This document shows positions 47,700 through 58,329 of a DNA stretch of 64,000 bases, one piece after another. This DNA is from Lepidonotus clava (taxonomy: Eukaryota; Annelida; Polychaeta; Phyllodocida; Polynoidae): NCBI GenBank assembly GCA_936440205.1, contig OW387141.1, positions 46,571,307 through 46,635,306 of the forward strand. Direction: 5' to 3'. Positions within the stretch are counted from its first letter, which is position 1; each line of letters opens with the position of its first letter. A program made the position numbers and the translations under genes. Below the pieces are notes generated by a model that ran no database searches, was not told where the DNA came from, and saw only the letters and a program-made list of their open reading frames with translations.

Positions 47700-48221
47700 A
47701 GTGTCCCCCTCCGTCCCGCTTTGTCTCACAATTCCCCCTTCTCAAGGAAAACCCACCCCACCTCCCCCTGACGACCACTTCCCCGCCCCTGCCATCTGTG
47801 TAATAAGGTAACACTTCCCTCCCCCTCCCCCCCAAAAAAGCTCCACCACCCCCCGTCTATCCCATCTCCGTGATGACCAATGGTGACCAGACCCATACTG
47901 ACCCCCCAACAGCCCAAAAGAACCCCAACCTCTCCCCCCCCCCCACTCCCAACCCAACCCCAAGCAGTTCCCCCCTCCCTCTCCCACTCCCACCCCAACC
48001 CCCTACAGCTCCCCCTCGCATATCCCTTCCCCCCCCCCCCCGCCCATCCCATCTCCGTGATGACCAATGGTACCCGTCCTGATCAATCCCTCACCGTTTG
48101 ACTGGGCGCTGCTTTATTGATCCCGGCTCCAATGGCCCGGATGATGGGTCCTCCAGGGCCGCCAGGGGGCACTGCGGGTGTCGCCAAGGGGGCGGGTCAG
48201 GGGGCGGGGGGGGGGGGCACT
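47700..48221. other. C-rich simple sequence with a short direct repeat
   Basis: 'CCCATCTCCGTGATGACCAATGG' occurs at 47863 and again at 48047, about 184 bp apart, with poly-C between. Frames on both strands are Pro- or Gly-rich and not credible. Confidence 0.6.
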
Positions 48222-48553
48222 TCATACACTGCTATTGTGACATCGCAGTAGCATAATGCTTAGTTCTGTTTGGTTCTTGTTATGTCATTTTGATGGCACC
48301 CAATATCGTCTCTAGTTCATATCATTGCGATGTTGTATTAAGATGTTATTGTACTTTACTGGTTATAATTATTTTTCACTAAAAGTTAACATTAGCATAA
48401 CATCTTGTATTCACTATAACATTATTATAACACTCCTTTACAGTGAGTCACAACCTGATGTAGAATAAACTGTTTTGTAAAACTTTAGCAACTACCAGAC
48501 TGACCATATAAGTATGGTCACACAACATGTTTGTTACGTCACAGATTGCCTAG
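48222..48553. mobile_element. MITE family A, copy 5
   Basis: Contains 'TTTTGATGGCACCCAA', 'CATTATTATAACA.TCCTTTACAGT' and 'AGTATGGTCACACAAC', all in the same order as at 16463-16822, and a degraded right end TTGCCTAGG. The left end is unclear, next to a poly-G run. Confidence 0.65.
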
Positions 48554-48787
48554 GTTTAGGTCAATATTAGATGCTTGATGACTGATGGCCATTCTGTAAC
48601 AGCTATGCAACTTATCAATGCACCACGAAACCGTCTCTGCCACTGGTTCCCCACGTGGCCCAATGTTTGCTGACCAGTGGCCCAGAAAATACTTTCTTAT
48701 CTTTGTTTTTAGATAGAAGACTACAAAACCTATGTAAGACAAACCCACCTCACGTGTTATGTTTATGGAAGAAAGTGAGAGTGCAAT

Positions 48788-49439
48788 CAGTCTTATGACA
48801 CCTAGCAGCATTCTCTATCAGATATCCTTTTCCATGGGTCACTTTTTAGAATAAAGTGACCCCCCCTCCCATTCTATGAGGCACTTGGGAAAGTGAGGGG
48901 GTCGGAGATAGTGGGAGGGGAGCCTGTACTGTCAACTTGGCTCCTTTCTTCGTCCCACAAAGATGGCTTCACCCTTGGATCGACACACCCGGCCGAAGCC
49001 ACAGCTGAGGCCACTGCCAATTACCCGAATCGGAAATGGCTTCCTTCTCCCGCCATCCGTCAGATGGCTTCTGTCATATGGCCTCAGTCTCGGGTTAAAC
49101 ATTTTTTGTATCTTTTGTGGCTTCAATTTCAATTTTTTAAATCAGTTTTTTTTTCTCTCGTTGGTCCACTTTAATTACTTTACTCTTCTCGTGGCTTCAG
49201 TTGGACTCTAAATTGTCAAATCATTCTGGTCTGGCTTCGCAAGTGAACCTTCTTGTTGTTGGTTGAATAGAAAGTTAACTGGTGCTTTTGGTTTGGGTTT
49301 CCTTCTGTATCCATTCAGTCCATTATTTCTCCTTTTGCTTCTGTTTGATCTGAGGGATCACTGAATGAACCCGTGACCCAATGAACAACATGTCGTCCAA
49401 TTCTGTTCTTATAGGGTTTTCTCTTATTTAGATATGTAT
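48788..49439. repeat. Direct repeat R, copy 1 (652 bp)
   Basis: Identical, apart from one T/C difference (near 49008) and one 15-bp indel (near 49397-49411), to 50306-50941, offset 1518 bp. It begins CAGTCTTATGACACC and ends GATATGTAT. A 93-codon frame (48893-49174 here) is retained in both copies, but with such high identity that retention says nothing about selection. See the finding for possible origins. Confidence 0.95.
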
Positions 49440-50305
49440 GACTTTATGACGAGCCCTAAGTACGGGGGTGGGCATAGAGGGACCTGCCACCACATGCCCG
49501 CCCACTGACGGCAAGGTGAAGCCCTTATCACACTACACGATGAAAAGTTGTACATTACACAATTATGGCAAAACTATGGGCAAACATAGGTTTTAACATG
49601 GACAGGAGTTATAAATACCATTGCATATTGCATATAGTTACCAAAAGGCCTATGTGCACATTGCCCCATATGGTTGGTCATGTGACCTCCATTCATAAAG
49701 TACTTCCAAATAAGGGCATTGCCATATATGGTATGCTGCAATGCTGGGTGGGGTTTCATTTTTTCTCAGTAAAATGGTCAATTCCCATTGATTAAACATA
49801 GATATCAATAAAATGTGACAGCCAATTAGTTTTTATTAGTTGTCTAGGATGCAAACTATTTTTTATTTCACAAAAAAACATGCAGTTTAAGCATAAATCC
49901 AAAATATATGTATGTGCAAACTGCAGGGTACAGTTTTAGGTTCTTACCCTCTTAGTATTATAAGTAACTATGAGACAGGGGTAGCGCCATCTAGAGAGTT
50001 CATGCCCATGTGCAATAGGGCCTTCAATATTGCAGCCCAAGTTGTGTAGTAAAATAGGGCCTTGAATATCGATACCTAAGTATTATAGAGTAATAGGGCC
50101 TTGAATATCACTGCCTAAGTAGTGTAGTGTACTAGGGCCTTGGGTATCACATCCAAGTTGTGTAGTGTAATAGGGCCTTGAATATTGCCATCTAAGTATT
50201 GTAGTCTAATAGGGCCTTGAATATCGCCATCTAAGTATTGTAGTGTAATATGGCCTTGAATCTCGCCATCTAAGTATTGTAGTGTAATAGGGCCTTGAAT
50301 ATCGC
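49440..50305. mobile_element. Composite repeat element X, copy 2
   Basis: Left block (49442-49511) nearly identical to 5957-6027, then 'CTTATCACACTACACGATG' (inverse of the right-end word CGTGTAGTGTAAT). The right part (50005-50300) is a tandem series of about eight ~36-bp units 'AGTGTAATAGGGCCTTGAATATCGCCATCTAAGTATTGT' in variants. Sits exactly between the two copies of direct repeat R. Confidence 0.6.
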
Positions 50306-50941
50306 CAGTCTTATGACACCTAGCAGCATTCTCTATCAGATATCCTTTTCCATGGGTCACTTTTTAGAATAAAGTGACCCCCCCTCCCATTCTATGAGGC
50401 ACTTGGGAAAGTGAGGGGGTCGGAGATAGTGGGAGGGGAGCCTGTACTGTCAACTTGGCTCCTTTCTTCGTCCCACAAAGATGGCTTCACCCTTGGATCG
50501 ACACACCCGGCCGAAGCCACAGCCGAGGCCACTGCCAATTACCCGAATCGGAAATGGCTTCCTTCTCCCGCCATCCGTCAGATGGCTTCTGTCATATGGC
50601 CTCAGTCTCGGGTTAAACATTTTTTGTATCTTTTGTGGCTTCAATTTCAATTTTTTAAATCAGTTTTTTTTTCTCTCGTTGGTCCACTTTAATTACTTTA
50701 CTCTTCTCGTGGCTTCAGTTGGACTCTAAATTGTCAAATCATTCTGGTCTGGCTTCGCAAGTGAACCTTCTTGTTGTTGGTTGAATAGAAAGTTAACTGG
50801 TGCTTTTGGTTTGGGTTTCCTTCTGTATCCATTCAGTCCATTATTTCTCCTTTTGCTTCTGTTTGATCTGAGGGATCACTGAATGAACCCGTGACCCAAT
50901 GAACAACATGTCGTAGGGTTTTCTCTTATTTAGATATGTAT
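50306..50941. repeat. Direct repeat R, copy 2 (636 bp)
   Basis: Second copy of 48788-49439, lacking 15 bp near its right end. Flanked on the right by unrelated sequence (TTTGGAGTTAAAG). Confidence 0.95.
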
Positions 50942-52210
50942 TTTGGAGTTAAAGTCCCACTTTGAGGTAATAATCTTTAATGGATATGTTATGAATTGTG
51001 TATTTTATATGAACATCATTTCTTAGCAGACCGATTTTCGAAATTGCGTAATTTCATCATGGATCACTGCCTTTAATCGACAGTCTTACAGTACCATTAT
51101 GACTATATATACAATAGAGTCGGCACAGAACAAAAAGAAAATGGGTATTGTTTCAAGTAAGTCGCGTTTCTCCTTAAACTAATCTGGGACTCAAAGGAGC
51201 GTTTTAACATCTTGGTTTTATGACTCCGTACGTTAAGGAGCCAGTGTTCATTTCTCCTTACCTACAGTTCCGATTTGGAACCATACTTTAGGTTCACGAC
51301 TTCCCCAGTGCTCCAGGTCTAATGTATTTACCACTGGTCACTTCCCCACAATCCTATTGGTCAATATGACGCCGGTAGTGACACGCACGAATTAATTAGG
51401 CAAACACTAGTTAAACATGTTAAAACCAATTTACTCAGAAAACAACAAACGTGATTTGGGTGTGTGCGGTGCGTGGACCTAATTGTATGTAAACCTTGTG
51501 GTGTGTAAATACGACTCAAACCACAACACATTAGTGTGACTTTGGGTTGACCTTGGGTGGCCGTTTGTGGTCTGATCCATACCACCTTGTACGGGAATGG
51601 TTAACTGTGCCAACAGTGGGCACAAACTAAGGGGATTACCCCCACAAAGTGATGGGGCTAAGGGCTGATCCGAAAGGGAATAAGTACACACTGAAAAGGT
51701 GGCATATAGGCAGGAGGGGGGTGAGGTGTTGTGGGTGGTTTGTTTTCGTCCCATTTTTGGGGGCTAAAACTTGAAAACTTTTAAAGTTTTAAGCCTATTC
51801 CATATCCTGACTTTGTTGCCGAGTTTGGAAATTGGCAGCGGGAATAAAGTCTCAATGTAGGCATGTTAAATAACGCTAGGACGGTTTTACAAGTCTCTTT
51901 CGAATGATATCTAAGATATATATCGGTTCATGCCATATTCCTTCAGAAAAGCATACTGGCGAAATTACTAGCATCAATATTGATGTTCAGGATACAGGCA
52001 TTAGTATTATACAAAATGTCTGACGTATATATGTTGAGTAACTGCTTTTACCTTTGATAAGAGGTAATCATTTAGATATTAATCGGAGAAATACAGAAGT
52101 GAAATTGCTTGTAATTGTTGGCGATTATTCTTGTGATCGAAGATGTGATGTCGATTTTATTGAACAATTTGCTATCCATGTACTAAGTCTTTGTATTTTC
52201 TTTACTTTCA
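50942..52210. other. No gene seen
   Basis: AT-rich DNA; frames at 51361-51754 (minus) are not recognised. Ends at a strong acceptor (next entry). Confidence 0.4.
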
Positions 52211-52211
52211 G

Positions 52212-52252
52212 GTGAGTGGTCTGAATTTGGTGTGATTCCTGTCGGGATAAAG
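52212..52252 (+). CDS. Candidate 41-bp exon with strong splice sites on both sides
   Basis: Acceptor TTTGTATTTTCTTTACTTTCAG ends at 52211 in form of a long pyrimidine tract and the donor AAAG|GTAACA follows at 52253. In phase 1 it reads '(G)EWSEFGVIPVGIK' and leaves phase 0. Joining to the signal exon is phase-compatible, as is joining to any phase-1 exon. The peptide is too short to assign; the 'EWSEFG' start is only loosely like a thrombospondin type 1 repeat. Confidence 0.35.
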
Positions 52253-52786
52253 GTAACAGAAATCAAATGTAATATTTGCACTTTGTCGTTCACACTAGGA
52301 GACGATCAACTACCACATAGCACTAAAGTTGTTTCTAGGAGGATCCTTGGACCTAATTCACTGAACCCATACAGTTACACTGATAATCTCTGGGCAGAGT
52401 AGACATAGTCATATACAACTGTGTTACCATAGTAAAATTTGTGTTAGTCCTAATTCACGGAATGCATCTACAGTTCGATCTATTTGAGTACAGATTAACC
52501 TAAATGAAACTTATGATTCAAAACACTATACCTCAGTATCTGTTAAACCTAAGACCATAATGGAGCTATTTTATTATATATGCGGTTTGAACCATTTCAA
52601 TTACTGGAGGATTTTTGAATGGCAGAGTATGGACCTACCTACAACACAGTAACCTACAGCACAGCTAGCTTATGTACACATGTAAACATGTGACCACCAG
52701 AGTCAAGTCTTTGGAAGAAGGGGGAGTGGGGACTCATTTAGTGCAACAAGAAGTACCTCCATGCCTTCGTTGGCCCATTGCATAAA

Positions 52787-52941
52787 TACACAGAACTAAC
52801 CGAGGGGGCATGAAGCCGCGATTATTGCCCCGCCGTCGAAGCCTATTTTCAGGGTCGAGGGCTTTGCCCGAGACCCTGAAAATAGGCTGAGACAAGGGGC
52901 AATAATCAAGGCTGAGGGCCCGCGAGGTTAGTTCTTGTTTT
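52787..52941. repeat. Long multi-segment hairpin (~150 bp)
   Basis: Nested inverted arms: AGAACTAACC with GGTTAGTTCT, GATTATTGCCCC with GGGGCAATAATC, and AGCCTATTTTCAGGGTC with GACCCTGAAAATAGGCT. The whole folds into one long stem with small bulges and a loop near 52860-52875. GGGGCAATAAT appears again at 53237, so the hairpin may be one end of a larger fold-back element reaching about 53640. Confidence 0.85.
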
Positions 52942-53369
52942 ATTATATATCAACAACCCCGTGATGCTCGAGAATATGGGGAAAAAAGACGGACTCTCTT
53001 TATTCATGGGCACGGCCATTGCCTGCACACGTTGAATGCGCCTCCTCAGGGGAGAGTTCTAGCCTTGCTTCCGGCCACCCACTCGGCGCATCAAGCGTCT
53101 TATTTCCGATCATTTTGGTCAATTCATGCGTTATTTTTAATATGTTGATGCATCTATGCGTTAAAACGCATGAAAGACGCACAGAATTGCGAATTTAAAG
53201 GAAATAAATCGGATCGAGATGACCACTCCCGACACGGGGCAATAATTTTTGATTATGCCACAGTGTGGCATAACGCCATCAGTTATTCCACCTTTGCTAG
53301 CGGGGCAGGACAATGATGAAGGTATAGGCGCTATGAACTTGGTATATAATAATGACACTTATATAGCAG

Positions 53370-53610
53370 TGAATGATGATTTTGTCAAATCACGCTCTGT
53401 TGCGCAAAAATCTTGTCAAATTTCACCCACTTCTAACACATTGTGTTGAAAATCTTAGCATTTTCAGGGCCAAATGTCTTTTTTAAGAACTGTTAACGGG
53501 ATAGGAATTGGCCCGATGAACAGCCTCGATTTGACAGTAGGACCCATCGCAACAGGGATGTCTTTTTTGAGAGCATTAAATGTTTCACCATTTCATTATT
53601 GGACGGCCAT
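53370..53610. repeat. Dispersed repeat family G, copy 2
   Basis: Partner of 39880-40160 (see that entry). Lies just right of the hairpin element. Confidence 0.5.
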
Positions 53611-53939
53611 CGTGCATTCTTGCATGGCCACATAAGCCTAATCATAGTGTTTAATTCCACCACCACCCCTCCTCCCTCCCTCTGCTAAATTGCCTATTGG
53701 TTTGTATTGAACAAGAGGCACCAAATTGTAACCCAGTTCAGTTTACCGGGAAATCACCTAAAATTGCTGACAACCTCATGAATATTGTTTTCATGATCGA
53801 GGGGACGGGGCACCCCCCTTCCCCCCTCCCTACCCCCAATCAGACTCCCCATAGACACTCCTTGCCCCCATCCCTCCCTCCGTACGTGACTCGATTTTAA
53901 AGACGGAAGAGATCAAGATATCTGGAATAAGGTAGTGCT

Positions 53940-54131
53940 CAGAGGTGGATAAGGATTTCCTAAAGGGGGAGGTTGGGGGGATGGTCAGCATAAAGGCTAA
54001 GTACTAAAACGGTGCACATTCGTATGCACACAGACAACATTTCGCCCTCTGTTTATAATGGTTCCACCAAGAAAAAGGGGGAGAGGTCAGGACCCCCTGG
54101 AACCCGCCCCCACCCTCCTGGATCCACCCTG
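53940..54131. mobile_element. hAT-like MITE family C copy
   Basis: Starts CAGAGGTGGATAAGGATTTCC and, near its right end, has 'GGTCAGGACCCCCTGGAA' and TGGATCCACCCTG. The interior 'GTCAGCATAAAGGCTAAGTAC' in parts matches 14864 and 28054. Confidence 0.7.
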
Positions 54132-54199
54132 GGTACTTGACTATTTCTAAACAATAAATGAAATTGTGCCTACCCACCCCCATTTAAAGGCCCTATGAC

Positions 54200-54640
54200 A
54201 CTTAACAACTTTGAGCTGCAATATTGGCGCAATATCATCACATCAGAGACTATTCGTACACAGGACTTACATAATTGTTTGAAATTGGCAATTCAGAGTA
54301 TTTTACATATGTGTAAGAAAGAATTTTGTCTCTAATATGTTTGATCTCTATAGATCTGGGACACAGAAACAACTCAAAAGCCTGACCATTTTCTGTCACC
54401 TCTTGTTAGTTTGTCTTTTCCCATGTTCTCATAAATTCACCAAAATGCAACTCTAATGGCACATTCAAAGTGTAATGACCATATGTGTCCTGTTGATATA
54501 CAACACTTCATATAAAATAACATTTATCATATCTAGCCAAACCTCTCAACTATTGCTATGTCACAATAAAAGGAACACAAACATATTTCAGCTCATGTCG
54601 TGCAGTGTATTAGGGCCTTCAATGTCCGTCGTGGTCTTGC
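54200..54640. repeat. Relative of element X (right-end word only)
   Basis: 'GTCGTGCAGTGTATTAGGGCCTTCAATGTC' at 54596 resembles the right-end units of element X, and 'AGGCCCTATGACACTTAACAAC' at 54189 may be its inverted partner. The body is not shared with the other copies. Confidence 0.4.
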
Positions 54641-54977
54641 CGTGACCCCAGCCGTAAGTTCGAGCCCCTCCCCACCCCCTACTCCACCCACCCCACCCCC
54701 CTCCCAGCCCCGTCACCCCCTCATCACACTCACAGAGTGTTTGACTCCCAGAGTTAAGTGGTGCGATCTGTCAACGTTCAATAATTCATGTGGAATGTGA
54801 GGCCGCCCTTAGACGTGTGTACCCATAGAGAGCAAACATACAGAGCGAGTGGTCCAGGGAGGTGGGGGATCCTTAATATAAGCTTATGGCAGAGGGCTTT
54901 AAAAAGAGCAACTCATTATGCATTTTATATCGATAAAATAACTTTCATATCTTTGAAATAAAGTCGACATACTGTAC

Positions 54978-55105
54978 CTGAATTGTTATTTGGTCCAGCG
55001 CTTGGATGTGTTCCCATCAAGGCCACGGGTAGCACACTTTGACTCTCTGACTCGTTCATGGTTACTACACTTTCAGGTACAGTAGAGCATGTAGTAGGTT
55101 GACTT
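54978..55105 (-). CDS. Candidate minus-strand exon, Ser/Thr/Asn-rich
   Basis: On the minus strand an acceptor TACTCCGTGTGTTCAG precedes a frame reading 'SQPTTCSTVPESVVTMNESE' then 'SQSVLPVALMGTHPSAGPNN', and a strong donor TTCAG|GTACAG follows at 54977. Two N-glycosylation sequons (NES, NNS) and Ser/Thr richness suit an extracellular stalk. No neighbouring minus-strand exon was found, so it remains speculative. Confidence 0.25.
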
Positions 55106-56032
55106 CTGAACACACGGAGTAACTCTGCTGCCTAAACTCTCTCTCTCCTACTCACTGATAATGGTCTTTATAGTTCTAGAAGTATACTCAGATAGCTGGG
55201 TTTTGTGGGTTGTTTTTTTCCTTAAGTTTCGATTGATGTTTTATATTCTAGTGATGGTTAACGTACTTACTGTGCATGTGCGGTGATTGATAGTGCAAAT
55301 GTTTTAATATTCAATGACTACACCAGTAATGGAATAGATTAATAAAGACATTACTGTTGCAATTAATCAAAACAGTCATATGCTAAATATGTTCTTGATT
55401 AGGGATAGGGACAGACAATTTGCCCCATATCGATATTAGCAAATATCACAGGATCCAATATCCATGAGCAATATATCTAGGTAAAGAAAACGTTTTGTCT
55501 ATTTAACACATAAACGCTAAAGTACCCTCCACACTCCCAAATACCCCAGTTTAAAGTGTGTTTGGATGTAGCTGGAGGCCAGGTGGTGTAAACTGGGCCT
55601 AAGCTGGACGTCATTACACTGAGGAAATTACACCCCCCGCGTCAGGGAACATGGTAAGGGCCCCCGGAGAACGTGGTAAGCACACGTTAGAGACAAACAT
55701 TGACACTCAGAAATTACGTACGCCCAGGTTTATACACAGGGGGCCCACGACGTGAGGGAAGGGAGGGAGGGGTGCGAAAGTCACTTCTTTCTCTTTTTTT
55801 TAAACGCCAAAGTTACATGTTGTTCTTGTCAATTAAACTCTGTGTGGAATTCTCCCTATACCACGGAAAACTGATTTAGAATATTTTACATGCAGGCTAA
55901 TTTGGGCTGTAATGAATTAGTTTTCAAGAAACTCAGGATATACTAAATGTATATAGACACTTTTTGAAAAAATAATGAAGGCTATTTTTTCACCAGGTTG
56001 AACTATATGTAATCATTCAATTCATCAAAATG

Positions 56033-56136
56033 TATATGCTAAAGCCTTGTGTTTTGTCAACATATTACCCAGCATGTATCCTGTTCTAGGCTAACCTGCA
56101 GGTAAAGCTTATGAAACTCGCTATCCGTGGTTGGGA
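56033..56136. repeat. Dispersed repeat family F, copy 2
   Basis: Partner of 32969-33062: 'TAAAGCCTTGTGTTTTGTCAA' in form, 'TAGGCTAACCTGCAGGTAAA' and 'CGCTATCCGTG'. Confidence 0.55.
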
Positions 56137-57049
56137 GAACTAAAAGAAGTGGATGGTGTCTGGTGTACTATAGTTTCAGTATTGCTATTCATCCCATCTC
56201 ATATGTCAATAGTCTTCATGTTGGATGTCGGATCTATGAAATGACCATGTCCCGACTTAAATTAAGGGGTCAGGGATCCCTGAATAACCTCGACAACATG
56301 GTTCGGTGAGAAGCCTATGGAAGTCTCAAACTAGTAAGCTTATATTAAAAGCGATAGGTATATGTGTATGTATGTCTATGTGCTGATAGCAATCGGGTGA
56401 AATTCCTGTAGTCGACATACCGCTATTCACTGTACTCCATGGCTAACATATAAATTGTGTTAATTTCGAGTTGTATGGGAAATATGTCTTCCGAAGTAAG
56501 GTCATTTCAGGTTAGTCAGATTTGGGACACTGGCTGTACTCTATCCCCGAAAATCTGTATACCAGATCTATAATGAATGAGATAGATGCGTTTTGCAGAT
56601 TAGCTTCAATATCTGGGGAAAGTTTTACGCTCTATGTAATGCCTTTTGATGTCAACCTCCAATGAATGACGAATATTGTTCATCACTGACAAGCATACAG
56701 GAAAAAGTGTAATTGAAATAGACTGCGAAGAATTAAATCCAATGAAATCACGTGAATAAAATGGTAGCAATGTTTGATCTTGTATTACAAGTAAACAACA
56801 TTTTATTACGTTGTATGTGAACAATTTTGAAACGACCTATAAATCCATTTTTGCCTCCTGAGTTTTTTGACTCTACCACAGTATTGCCTATATTGGACAT
56901 GCCGATTTTACTGCCGGTTTAAAAAATCGGTAGTGGGCATAAAAGATAAGTACACCCATGTAATATATCATTAGAAAGGGTTTATTATTCCATAGCATGT
57001 ATGATTTAATGTAATATTCACAGAGAAAATATAACAAATACAAAATTTC

Positions 57050-57375
57050 CTGTGGCCTGTTGCACGATATCTATTGTAACAATGAACAGTAGGTAAACAT
57101 CAAATGTGTTCGTTGTCCACTTTGATCACTGTTAAGCATGCATTATTCAGACACAAACAAAAGCGGTATAGAATGCTCTTAATGAGCTGTTACTTTTTAC
57201 AGAATATAGACCTACGATGTCCCTTCATACATCAATTTACAGAATTTAATTTGATGCAATAGAAAAGGAGTTATAGAGGATTGTTAACAAAGCCATCGTG
57301 ACTAAGATGTCATGTTAAACCATTCTTAAAGTTTTAGCTTCTAAGATCGGTCATTATGCAATGGGCCACAGAGTC
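57050..57375. repeat. Dispersed repeat family D, copy 2
   Basis: Partner of 5115-5385 (see that entry), ending 'ATTATGCAATGGGCCACAG'. Confidence 0.4.
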
Positions 57376-57781
57376 AAATCGGCATGTGGAGTACAGGCTT
57401 AAGGTGCCATATGGCCTAAACTAAGGAGCACCATGGAGTAGAGCATGGCAATAAGGCTGTATGTCTTAATACACCCAGAGGGGCCAGGTCGTTAATCTCT
57501 CTTCTTCCCACTACTAAACCACACCAATTGGCCCCGGGCAGGTTTGGGAAGTAGGGGTGGTCTTTTTGTACCCCCAAGAGCTAAGTAGACCCCTGGGTCG
57601 ACAGGGTGCCGCTTGTAAAAATTGGTTACACTTAATAATATTTCAAGTTTTTTTTCAGTGTTTTTTGTACTCATAGTTACTCCCTTAGATTTAAAGTTAG
57701 GCATTCGTTACGCCTGTAATTCACAGGCTGGTTTAAGTGTTGCTTTTTTATGAAAAAATCTCTTACGTCACAATAAGATGA

Positions 57782-58326
57782 AACATTCACACCTGGTATG
57801 AATCCATGACGTCACACCCGGTGTGAATCCATGACGTCACACCTGGTGTGAATCTATGATGTCATGCCCAGTTTAAATCAATGACGTCACACTTTGGATG
57901 AATCAATGACTTCATGCCTGGTGTGAATTCATGCCATCACTCCTGGTTTGATCCCATGACATCACACCTTGCATGAATCCATGACATCACATGGGATATG
58001 AATACAGAACGTCACAACAAGTGTGAATTCATGACGTCACACCTGGTGTGAATCTATGATGTCATGCCTAGCGTAAATCACTGACGTCACACGTGGGTAA
58101 TTCCATGACGTTATGCCTCCTGTGAATTCATGGCCACACACTATGTTTGAATCCATGACATCACACACAGTGTGAATCCATGACATCACACTGGATTTAA
58201 ATATATGACATCATGATAATTGTGAACTCATGACGTCACATCCAGTGTGAATCCATGACGTCACACCCTACGTGAATCCATGACGCCACACCCGGTCTGA
58301 ATCCATGACGTCACACCAGGTGTAAC
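57782..58326. repeat. 25-bp satellite carrying CRE and T-box-like sites
   Basis: About 22 head-to-tail units of 25 bp (one of 24) with consensus ATGACGTCACACCTGGTG then TGAATCC. The full CRE palindrome TGACGTCA is intact in eight units (57807, 57832, 57882, 58032, 58082, 58231, 58256, 58306); others read TGATGTCA or TGACATCA. Three units contain the perfect inverted pair TCACACC-N-GGTGTGA. Units diverge by up to about 40%, so the array is not freshly amplified. It ends immediately before CpG-richer sequence (58330-58900). Confidence 0.95.
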
Positions 58327-58329
58327 ATA

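Noticed and set aside
48893-49174. 93-codon frame preserved in both direct repeats
   Set aside because: The two repeats are almost identical over all bases, so frame preservation reflects recent copying, not selection.
54640-54670. tRNA-like GTTCGAGCCCC word
   Set aside because: No matching acceptor or anticodon stems in the surrounding sequence.
57782-58326. CRISPR-like array
   Set aside because: Units are contiguous 25-mers without unique spacers, in a eukaryotic setting; it is a satellite.
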